NCBI GenBank assembly: GCA_033239525.1 | Contig: BSYO01000003.1 | Coordinates: forward strand, 3,466,001 to 3,530,000 | Reading direction: 5' to 3' | DNA: 64,000 nucleotides | Source: Nepenthes gracilis | Taxonomy: Eukaryota; Streptophyta; Magnoliopsida; Caryophyllales; Nepenthaceae | Part shown: positions 9,945 through 20,148 of the stretch, in pieces | Numbering within the stretch: the first letter of the stretch is position 1 | Layout of the letters: every line of letters starts with the position of its first letter | Translations under genes and position numbers: made by a program | Notes under the pieces: generated by a model | Seen by the model: the letters and a program-made list of their open reading frames with translations, nothing else | Told to the model about the DNA's origin: nothing | Database searches by the model: none

Positions 9945-10754
9945 CTAGGAACGAGTCAGGCGTGTTCCAAGCCTATCCTGGCCTTGCCTCTGGGAGTGGC
10001 GTGACCGGTTGTGTCCTGCTGGTCTGGGGCCAGGCCCAGGTCGTGGCAGGAAACGGTCAAGATGGCCTTCCGCCGCTAGACGATTGATCTCTGCCTGAAG
10101 CTTCATGCAGTCCTCAGTGTCGTGGCCGTGACAAGCAATGGTAATGACAGTATTCCCATTGGTCACCTCCTTCTGGGTTCTTCAAGGCCCTGGGCCATCT
10201 TAGGAACTTCTCGTCCTTGATCTGCCTCAGGATGTTGGTGATGGAGTCAGTGAAGGCCAATGGGCCTGAGTGTTTTTCTTCCCCAAGGACCATCCGCTCG
10301 GGCTTATCGTGCCCGGACGGTCTTTGGGTCTTCTGGTGGGCGCTCGCCCTTCTCCCTCCTTCCCCTGTCCTCGGGGGCAAGGAGTCTTCTGGTTCCTCCG
10401 GCTGAGTTGCTTCGCCGGCCTTGTGTCCAAAGACAGTTTTCCAGAGCCTCTTGAGCCCCCTCCTTGATGGGGCTTGGCTCATAGATTTCTTCTTGTTGAG
10501 GTAGTCCCTCAACTCACCAGAACTCTCCGGCCTCGCGCCTCCCGAGACACCGGTGGACGCGAGCCTCGTGGTGTCTTCTTCTCGGACCGCTCGGACATCC
10601 TTTTGCGTAAGGTATGGATGGTTCTTGAAAGGTCATCCACCTTTTGTTCTAGTCTTCGCATGCTGGGACCGCCATTCCTCATGTTGCTTGACAGGAGACA
10701 CCTGACAAAGTGCTCGTCCTCTCGGGCGGACGTCTTTGTCCCGCCGCTCATCAT
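9945..10754 (-). pseudogene. gag remnant of element 2, internally deleted and frameshifted
   Basis: From ATG at 10754 (MMSGGTKTSARED) a frame with coiled-coil character (RRLEQKVDDLSRTIHTL) runs to about 10510. A frameshift then leads to a second stretch (10512-10114) with GPLAFTDSI, followed immediately by QIKDEKFLRWPRALKNPEGG. In intact Tat-lineage gag these two pieces flank the whole core domain, so the core is deleted. A third frame (10166-9945) carries HGHDTEDCMKLQAEINRL, the conserved segment near the gag C-terminus. It cannot encode a working Gag. Confidence 0.7.
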
Positions 10755-10840
10755 TTTTTGGGTGTTGGTGGTTGTGGAAGAATTGAAGTGTTGTCTGGTG
10801 TTGTTTTGGAAGGGTGAGAAGCTGACTTTTAGTCCTCTTC

Positions 10841-10856
10841 CCACAGACGGTGCCAA
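10841..10856 (-). other. Primer binding site candidate of element 2
   Basis: On the - strand TTGGCACCGTCTGTGG follows directly after the CAACA end of the 5' LTR. The start TGGC(A/G)CCGT resembles the tRNA-Asp type PBS (TGGCGCCGTTGCC) used by Tat/Athila elements but diverges after about nine bases. The primer identity is therefore uncertain. Confidence 0.5.
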
Positions 10857-11712
10857 TGTTGCGTACCGATTTTCGGGGTCCGGAGCAACATAAGAGTTTG
10901 GAAGTTTTGGGGTTAGAGAGATGGAGAGATTGAGACCAGATTTTACGTGAAAAACCGCCCCTTAAAATGAGGAGGAAAAAACCACGAGGCTTGGAGCCTG
11001 AGAAAGATCTTCACTATCGTTGGATGGTTGTGTACAAAATACAAAGTAGGGAGAGACCCTTTCTTTTCTTTTTTATCTCTTTTTCCTGGCTAGGGAGCAA
11101 AATCTCAGAAGATCCTTGGCGCTCAAAGTGATGTCCAGAGAAGACCTCCAGGATCCTCTTCTTGTGGGCTCTAAGTAAGTATTTATAGAGGAATGCGGTG
11201 GTTGAAGTGTCCACGTGGCTACTGGTGCCTACAGGGAGAGGCCGTCCACTCTTTCGACTGACACGGCCATGCCGTGTCGCATTCCCAAGCGTGTGTGCGT
11301 GAAGTTAGCTTCCAATCTGGCCGACCGGCCATACCTTGTCAGGAATGTCAGTCTTGAAGTGACAAGGCATGTTCTGAGGTTTGGTGGTGGCGTGACGCAT
11401 AGGTTGCGTGTTCTTTGATGACCGTGAAGTCGAGCCGGCGTTCTGGACATCCGGGAGAGTCCTCGTCCCTTCGGGCCGCACCATCCTTTGGATGAGTTCG
11501 CGTCTATATGCCCCATGTGCTTGTTCTCGGACGGGATGAGAGGTTACCGGTCGTTGCCGATCAGACACACCTTAAAGGCTTTTGGGCCAATTGTGGAATG
11601 TCCTAGGCCTTTTATACCTTCCGCGTGGACAAACTGGAAACCTGGGTTTCTCGGGTCAAATACTCGTCCTTTTGCCCATCCCTTTAAGGTCCCCGAGTAT
11701 TGGTACCCAACA
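10857..11712 (-). repeat. 5' LTR of element 2
   Basis: 856 bp, same TGTTG...CAACA ends as 5706-6544. A - strand TATA box lies in the matching place (TATAAATA, near 11180-11190). It is called the 5' LTR because the PBS-like site and gag remnant lie next to its inner end. Confidence 0.85.
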
Positions 11713-11717
11713 ATTTT
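11713..11717. repeat. Target site duplication, right copy
   Basis: ATTTT directly after the right LTR, identical to 5701-5705. Confidence 0.75.
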
Positions 11718-13420
11718 GTAAATATAAAACACATTCATATAAATAGATCATCATATACAATATATATTTTGCTATCGACTTGTTTACATTGTTAGTAATG
11801 AAAAATATCTTTGAAAAATGACATTAACAACACATTTCTAATTTCCAATGCTCATTCCAGAAGGCTCAGGCAACAATTTTTAATTTTGTTTTTCAATCAA
11901 TTAAGTAGGGTTTATCTAAATATAAAAAAAAGATTTAAAAATTGATAAAAACAAAATAAAAAATAATGAATATTTAAATATGTTATTTATTTATTATTAT
12001 TTCTCATACAAACCAAATATATAAAAATGTATATTTTCTTAATTTGATTTTCACTTAATAAACCCTCAAAAAATTAAATGTTTTTGGACTTTTTCATATT
12101 TAATGTTCATTTGAATCTAAAAAATTCTAAAATAAAAAGTTAATAAAAAATAATAATGAATAATAATAAAACTACTTTCCTTAAATATGTAAATTATAGT
12201 ACATATTTTTCATCAAATTTTTTTTTTGTAATTTTTTATATATTTAAATATAAAAAATATTTTTTTAAAAAAAAAATTCCTCTCCCATTCTCAAATTCAA
12301 ATAGATTATTAAAAAATTCGACATCCGGTAACATTCTCTAAACAAAAGAAATTATTTCCCTACGTGACAAAGGAATTCACGGGGCAATCAATATATTTAT
12401 CAACCCACTGAAGTAGACGCGCTTGCTAATTAGTAATAGGGAGCAGAGGAATTGACGGGGATTTTATTTTTTAGAAAATTAAAGATATTTATATTTTTAA
12501 TTTTGATTATTTATTTTTAAATAAATAAATATAATTTAATTATTTTAAAATAATTAATTTTTTAATTAAATTATAATTAATTATTTAAAAATAAATATGT
12601 AAAATATAAATATTAAATATTTTTATTTTTATGAGAGATAAAACTCTCCTAAATCTAATGATAGCGGTTAACGGTGTGCCACTTAGCCCTATAGGGAACC
12701 CACTACCCCTAAAATCCCTAATTTTATAATATTTAACAAATTTTAAAAAAATATAACCACAAAGATTTTATGATAATAAAAAATATATAATAAATCTATT
12801 TACAAATATTTTTTAAATTTTTTTCAAGATTTAAAATTTAGACTATTAAATCTCTAATCCAAATCTTCCTACGATTGCAAAGGGGATCGCGATCGAGCGC
12901 CCCTAATTTCTATAATTTTATATATGCTAATCTAATTTTTAAAGTCACAACTTAAATATCATATATATCATTTAAATTATATTTAAACACAATTCAAACA
13001 AAGATTAACATATTTTTTTATTCTTAACTAAAGGAAAATAAAATTTTATAATAATAGTATTGTCAATATCATAATAAAATCCGTAGGGGCCCCTTCTTAA
13101 CCATTTTCTCTTCCACTTACCCTCCTTTAATGCCTTTTAGCCTATTTGCTACCCATGAAAGGCACTTTACTTATATTTAAAATAATTCTTATACCTCGTC
13201 TCTCTTTGCTCTGTAGAGGCAGCTATACGTACCTCGCACCGGCCCTTCCCATTTCATCTGCGTGTTGAAGTGGGTTTGCATGCATTGTCTGATAAATGAA
13301 TAACGATGGATCATCTAGCTAGTTCCAATAGGAACTAGTGTAGGTATATGAAGTACAACTTAATTCACCTATCTGCCCATAGATAGCTAGCACTAGTCTT
13401 TAATTCTATGCAATTCTTAT
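11718..13420. other. AT-rich intergenic DNA
   Basis: No gene seen. It holds one copy of the AT-rich foldback family (12455-12655) and otherwise low-complexity A/T sequence. Confidence 0.6.
12455..12655. repeat. AT-rich palindromic MITE-like foldback, copy 1
   Basis: Contains tttaattttgattatttatt, then taaataaataaatataattta, then the near-complement ttataattaattatttaaaa. The whole can fold back on itself. Closely similar blocks lie at 38285-38500, 58770-58955 and 63090-63260. The flanks (gattttatttttta...gataaaactctcc) resemble those of the other copies. No target duplication was resolved. Confidence 0.5.
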
Positions 13421-13424
13421 GCAA

Positions 13425-13449
13425 ATATATATATATATATATATATATA
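13425..13449. repeat. (AT)n microsatellite
   Basis: Uninterrupted alternating A/T of about 25 bases. Confidence 0.9.
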
Positions 13450-13544
13450 GTTTGGTAGTTACTATAATAATTTTGATATTTAGTGATAAAAAATTTGTTA
13501 GAGATATTTGTCTAATTGACATATTCCGTGATCATATGTATTAT

Positions 13545-14500
13545 TATATCAATATCGGGTTGTGGGTTGTCGGTTTAAAGTCCGTTCTGTCCGCCATCCA
13601 GTCGCTCGAGCCCGTCCAAACCCTTCCCGCTCGCCACTCGCTCAATTCCCGCTCGAGCCTAAAATCCAGAAGGTCCCCGGCTCACCAAGCGCTCGAGATC
13701 CACTCGAGTAGAAAATCCAGTAGGGTGCCCGCTCGCTACGCGCCTTCTGGACGCTCGAGCGCACCAGCAACTGGCAAAAATTTTGAACGCGTTTTTTGCA
13801 CCCACTATAAATATATGCCTTATATTTTTTGAAACCCTAAGTACGCCAGAGCATCTTTTGAAAGTATTGGAGCCATTCTACTTGAGAGAAGAGCATTCTT
13901 CTTCCTTTTCATCTTGCTCAATTTGAGAAAATCGAACCTACTACGCTCTACAACGTTATGCCTCATGTTCTAACGATTTTTCTCTTCGTTTGTCTTTTCT
14001 ATTTAAACTCTTACATCATTCTACCTTTGTGGGAGACGTTGGTTCGTGAAGAAGGAGATCCGATCGTGGTTGACACTTCAAGTGGCACGAGAGGGAAGAT
14101 TGACGTGAGGACCGGAAGGCGGTTCCGTTGCCAGCGGGCAAATCCAAGGAGTTCAGAGGTAGGGATCACGCGACGGGAGTTTAACAGGTTAGCGGGTCGT
14201 TACCACCTGGCGGCCCGTAAGTTGATTTTATAGTGCATTGCTTTCCTGGCCGTTGAAGCCCGGAGTATTTTTCTCGATCACCGTGGGTATCGAGTTTTCA
14301 CTTCGTCACCAAAAATCGCATCTTTATCTTTATTGCTTATAATTATTTGTATCGTGCATGCTTGTTATTTTGTTAGTATCTACGATTAAATATCCTTTAC
14401 GTGTATTGGATATTTATTTGTTTTTGCTTTCGCTATATTTTTTCGGGGTTGCAACTTGATTGTTCAGGTTAGCACACAACGTGCTTTTTTAAAATTTATC
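13545..14500 (+). repeat. LTR- or element-like GC-richer block with TATA box
   Basis: GC-richer segment within AT-rich DNA. Its first part (13590-13770) repeats the motif CTCGAG...AAAATCCAG(A/T)AGG several times. A TATAAATA box follows at about 13806-13813 and then a leader-like stretch. An open frame at 13958-14233 (91 codons) shows a hydrophobic start and a basic remainder but no recognised domain. I infer a retroelement LTR or promoter fragment; ends were not found. Confidence 0.35.
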
Positions 14501-14524
14501 GCTGTTAATTATAAATTTTTTTAT

Positions 14525-14765
14525 TAAAAGATTTAGTGACGAAATATAAATTTGCCACTAGGTTATCACTAAAAGTTCATTACTAAATCTCATCACTAAA
14601 AATTCGTCATTAAATCTTTGATGATAAATTTTTATTTTGTCACTAAAAATATTTTTAGTGATAAAAAATGACTTGTCACTAAATAATATTTATAATGATT
14701 AAATAATTTTATTATTAAAATATATTTTTAGTTTGTCACTAAATAAAATATTTAATGGCAAATAA
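14525..14765. repeat. CACTA-like subterminal repeat field
   Basis: Dense short direct and inverted copies of TTTAGTGACGAA / TTGTCACTAAA variants, at least eight (for example gatttagtgacgaaata, gttatcactaaaa, ttgtcactaaata). Such arrays are typical of the subterminal regions of plant CACTA DNA transposons. No CACTA terminus or transposase is seen, so only a terminal fragment is inferred. Confidence 0.4.
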
Positions 14766-17700
14766 TTATCAAAAAATATATATAATTTTACTTCTAAATT
14801 TATATTTTAATAGATAAAATTTAACACAAATATTAAATTTATATTGATCAAAAATATACAAATAATATTTATATAATAGAATAAAATTATTTTGCAATAA
14901 TTTTAAAAAAATTTAATATATTTTGATAAGTTTATGAACAATTCAATACAATATTATTCTCCTAACATTTGAAATGCACTAAATTTTATTTATTTATATT
15001 ATTTTATTTATTTGAGTAACCTAAAAATTTAAAAAAATAATAATATTAATATAAATATTTTTTATAGTTTAATAAAATATACTTGAATTTAAAATTTATA
15101 ACTTGAATTTAAACTTATATATATATACTTTCTTTGAATGTTATGTTTATCTGATTTGATCTTTTAATTTTTTGAGTGTTTGACTATTATAGATAATTAG
15201 ATAATCACACAATTAATAAACCAATAGCAATTTCAAGAAATTTTTCTTGCTGCCAGCCCACCTCCTGGATTTTTGTAAGGGAATAAGGTGGAGCCGTACG
15301 ATTGCGGCGGTGATCGTGGTTGCCGATTAACCGAACGTCGGCTATATGCATGACTGATAATCCTACTCAAAATGTTGAAGTATGGACATTTCTTTTGCTG
15401 CAAATGCAAAAGAAACCCGGCATAGCTAGAAATCCGGCAACCCATCTCTTACATTGATTCAGCATAGTTTTATAAATTCTATCATGAATTTTATTTTAGA
15501 ATCAGTCTTTTTTTTTATATATTTTTAGGATAAAGTTGAGAATAAAATTAGAAAATATCAAAAAAAAATTTGAGAATGTAATTTAAAAAATTTGAAGTAG
15601 TCTGACTTTCGAAATTTTCGGTGACCAAATGGTTTGATAAATTACAGAGGCTCTAGAGATTTAAGACTGCAATCTTCCTCCATGTATTAACTCGGGTTCG
15701 AGCTCACCATGCACATTGTTATTTAATTAAATTCGTGCATAATAAATAATGGTTGCTAAACTTATTGAGAATTTTGGAAAATTATTGAAAACTTTAAGAT
15801 ATTATCAAAATGCTACCTACTTTATACAAAATAATCTCTGACCTTAATTTTGTCTAATAATAATATTATTATTGTTATTTTCATAATTTTTGGTTGCCGT
15901 GTGTTGTGGAGAAAAGTATAAAAAGTTAGGTAATGTCAATTGAATACAGTTCAGGCCATTTAATAAAACGAAAGTATAAGTTATATGAATATTTAATACG
16001 TAAAATATTTATTTTTAGGTGCTACAAACATAAAACACAATCATATTCATATGTCATCAATAATATCAATAGTAAATATAGTGTAGAAAATAAATTAATA
16101 TAAAAAAATGATGATAAAAATTTTAAGAATTAAAAAGTACTTGAATAAATTTCATCAAATTTATTAAATCAATTAAAATAAATCTACTAATAAAAGTAAG
16201 ATAAAGATTAAGTAGTACATACATAATAAATTTTAACTAAATTATTTTTAGATTATAATTTATACGAAAGAAATTTTCAAATTTGCTATTTAACAAAGAA
16301 ATTGGATGCCTTTTGATCCTTTCACAAACTTTACTTCATCATCTCAAGAATATCTGATGTTGCTAGAACTTTGGTATCAAATCCACAAACAAAATATCAA
16401 AGGCTCACTAGTTGGAACAAATAATTTGAATTATAGAAAGATTTTGAAATAAGAAAATTTTAGTAATTTGGTCTTAAAAGCAATATGAGGTATTCTCATT
16501 TTTTTCCCTCTTTTCTAGCTCTCTCTTCCTCCAATAATTATCCAAGTGATGGTTAGATCAAGATAAATAAATATATTTATATCTATGGCTAAAAATTATG
16601 ATTTAAAGTACATAATTGGATAAAACTCCCCATTGATGTTTGAACATCAACTCAAACTCTAATGTGCATGAGCATGATTCATGTGTGCCTTAGGTGTGGA
16701 GCCATTGTTAGATGCACATGTGTACACTTCATGCATCCCTCATGCATAGTGTGGTAAATCAAACCCGAATTATTCAACCCAACCCAAACCGCTTACATGA
16801 AAATATCAAATCATAGAAATCGTCAACTATACATCATGAATTTAAATATTCATCAATATTAATAACTCAATTAAAATATTCATAAAGGTTCAATCCTCAA
16901 AAAAATATAGAGAAAAACAAAATGTCTAATACACTTAGAAAATTAAGGAATGTAGTTCTAATAATAAATATCCAACTATTTTTCTAAAAAGAAATAATAA
17001 TAAATAATAACAATACCTTTTTCACTCTCACTTATAAAACAGTTAATTTTAAAATCATCTTTACCTAATACTCAATAGTAATCACACCAATTCTAACTAA
17101 TACTATAATAGTTCCTTTATTTGAAGTTAAGAAAATATAATAATTAGCTAAATACTCAATAATAATATCAAAATATAAGTGTTATATCGTAATCATGGTC
17201 CAGATGCTATAAGAACAATTAAATATTAAGAATATAATATGAATTTTACTGAATTTATATGTCACATCAATATAATATTACCACTATACGAAATAATAAA
17301 AATCTTTATGAACCTTATTCTTTCATAATGAGCCAAAGGCCTCATATTTACGTTTTCATCAGTTGAGTAAATATCATAAAATCACTAACATTTATTACAT
17401 CCTTACTACCCCTACAATTCTTTAAAAAACTTTACCCATAGCATACTTATATCACATGTGATACTTTTTTATTTTGATATCTCGAATACCACTTTTTACG
17501 ATAGCCATTAGATTATAAGTGTCATTTATCAAGATCAACAACCTCAACCTTCAAATTGAATCAAATATTAAAAAATTATAGGCTACACTAAAATTTTATA
17601 AACTCGCTTCATTCAAATATCTTAAAGTCTTTGTATGATCTTTTTTTTTTTTTTTTTGATGAATTGAATACTAATGAATTATATGCATATGTTTTATACA

Positions 17701-19990
17701 ATTCATTAATATCATCAACTTCCCAAAATCGTGTCTCCGTGTGCGTATTCGAAGTTGGAAACATATAAGTATGGCCCTGTATTAATCAGCCACTTTTCTT
17801 CCTCATTAGATGAGTCATCAGCTTATATGATTACCACAATCAAATATAATTGATCCTTTTCAAAATTATAACTGAGTGAATATCGGTTGACACCCATATG
17901 AATTTAAGACCTATCATCTAAAATCCACTTATACAGTGATAAATCATGAAAATTCAGATTGGGAATATGAATTATTGGGAATCCAAAAAATTAAAGAGAG
18001 AATAGAAGTTAGTAAAGTGAAATGTTAGATCAATTTAAATGTTGAAAACATTCACAAAGGCTCCAACCCATTTTGTTTATCATTCCAATCCGATAGCCCC
18101 AAACAAAGCTTATCGTGATTTTTTAACTAATTTTTGATTTTTTTTATAAATAAAAAAATTACATAATTGAAGATTAGTTTATTACTCGCCGGTGTATGCT
18201 TTGCTGATTAACATATAATAAACTTGTTTCTGCATGGGCAAGAAATTCTCCAAAGCACCAAGTTAAATTGCTCTGGCAGACTAAGTATTCTATTAGTTAA
18301 ACGTTTACATACACACATGCATACATGAATATATATACATATTAAAAATAAATAAAATCACGAATAAAATGACAAAAAAAAACTCTTGATTAAATAATAT
18401 ATACTAGTATTTATTGATTAAATCAAACCTCTATAGATGTACACATACTTTATAATTATCAGCAAATACATATATTAGCTAAAAAGACATTATCACTTTG
18501 AGAGAGACAAATAGAGAGAGAGAGAGAGATGTGAACTTTGATAGTACATAGATGACGGACCATTGTTGCTTTCTTTTTTAAGAAAAAAGATGAAAGAATT
18601 TAATGGTTTACTGAAAAGTTCTTACTAAATACTAAACGTTAGAAAAGGTGAAGCTTAGGAAGAATAAACCAACCATCTTAGGTCTGGCCAATATCTACAG
18701 TTGTATGTAGTGGTGGTGAGGTAGAAGCTCATTTGGTCAGACTATGCATTCTACTCATCCTATTTAATTTTGATTTTAAATTACATATAAATTCCCTTTA
18801 ACCAAAGAAATTACTTAAAAAACAAGAGCTAAGGAATTGAGGATGATAGGAGTCATTTGTAGTAGCATATTTTTTTGATAAAGCTTTTGATCACGTATTA
18901 CATAGTAATGATTTGAGAATATTATTTTCAAATATAAAAATATTTATAATAATTTCAGCTTTTCCTTTGTAAATGAGTGGATCAAACATGCATTAGCCAC
19001 CTAAAAATTCGCATAGGAAAGTTGATTTGTTGGTGGCTTTGTAAATTGTACATGGTGTGTGATTTGCTTTGGAATTATGAATTTAAGATATTTATGCATG
19101 TTTTGATGATTTATAAAGAGTTAGATCGTGTATGATTTAGATGCTTAATTTAATTCAAAGTTTTTAGTTATAAATAAAAGATTAAAGATAAACAAATAAG
19201 ATTTAAAAAAGATCAAAGATTTTAATTTTTTATTACTTTCTATATATTGACATATATGAAAAATATAAATAAGTTATTTTTTTAAATAAAGACAGTAAAA
19301 TAGGCTGATTTAATAGAGATAAATATCATCTTAGCATACAGCAAAAAATATATCAAGATCAAGAAAAAATTTTAATTATACTATTAATATATATTATTTA
19401 TATAAATTTTCTTAGTGCGATCAATTCACACCCTTCCCTCTTACCTATGTCTCTTCTTGTCGTTACTTATTAAGAGTCCTTCCCTTGATATAAACATTAA
19501 TTTTCTTAAAGATCTTCAATTAAACTGTTATTTCAATATAAAGTGAAACACTTCCATTCATTAATAAATTTAACATCACTTATAATGAAATTTTGGTATT
19601 GTTTTTGACTGTAAATTAATTAGCTTGAGAAGAATTTCTGAACTATAGTCTCTATATTGCGGTAGTGAATTCTGAACTTATTTTATATTCTTAAATTATA
19701 ATTTTTTTTTACTTAGGTTCAGCCATTTTTAAATGGGTATCAGTAGGTAGAAATACAAATAAAATTATCTAAAAATAATATTTATTTCACTAATTTTTAA
19801 TTTAGTTTTTAGAAGTAGTGTTAATTTTAATTTTTCTAAATCTTATTAAATTATACATATAAAGATAATAATAATAAATAAATTATAAATGAGTTAATTA
19901 AGTATATTTTAATAGTAAAATGATCCCGTATATTGATATTTGTCTTTATTATAAACAGGTTTTTAGTTAGCCTAATATTTTAGTAGCTGC
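14766..19990. other. AT-rich gene-free stretch
   Basis: About 5 kb with no supported gene. A somewhat GC-richer patch (15230-15450) has no recognisable product. A (GA)n run lies at about 18510-18529. The rest is low-complexity AT-rich DNA upstream of the amine oxidase gene. Confidence 0.6.
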
Positions 19991-20047
19991 AGCCCAAACG
20001 TAAATGCATGTCAACCCACTTCTTCCTTCGTCGTCCATCGCCAACTC

Positions 20048-20056
20048 TATATATAA
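20048..20056 (+). promoter_or_regulatory. TATA box of the copper amine oxidase gene
   Basis: TATATATAA lies about 100 bp before the chosen ATG (20149). Transcription would start near 20080, so earlier in-frame ATGs (for example 20008) are unlikely starts. Confidence 0.6.
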
Positions 20057-20148
20057 GCCCCACAAGATCGATCTCTCCTTCCATTGCCGTCAACAGTCGC
20101 TACCTCTCTGGGAAACCATTGCCACTGTGTGGCAGCGCGTCCTCTTCA

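Larger units (their letters stand above)
5706..11712 (-). mobile_element. Non-autonomous Tat/Ogre-like Gypsy element (element 2), complete ends
   Basis: Two related LTRs (5706-6544 and 10857-11712) start TGTTGCGTACC and end GGTACCCAACA on the + strand. They are flanked by a perfect 5-bp target duplication, ATTTT (5701-5705 and 11713-11717). The element runs on the - strand: next to the right LTR is a PBS-like TTGGCACCGTCTGTGG (complement of 10841-10856), then a gag remnant (10754 down to 9945). A tandem repeat field (9181-9731) follows, then an antisense gene on the + strand (7051-8864) and the 3' LTR. No protease, integrase or RT is visible, so about 6 kb is a deletion derivative that would need enzymes from a relative. 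Confidence 0.85.

Noticed and set aside
13419..14233. Two open frames (137 and 91 codons) as host genes
   Set aside because: The first starts in the (AT)n repeat and crosses a promoter-like segment. Neither shows a domain or intron structure.
20008..20148. In-frame upstream ATG as the amine oxidase start
   Set aside because: It lies upstream of the TATA box (20048-20056), and the peptide MAAAPEK from 20149 matches the family N-terminus as recalled.
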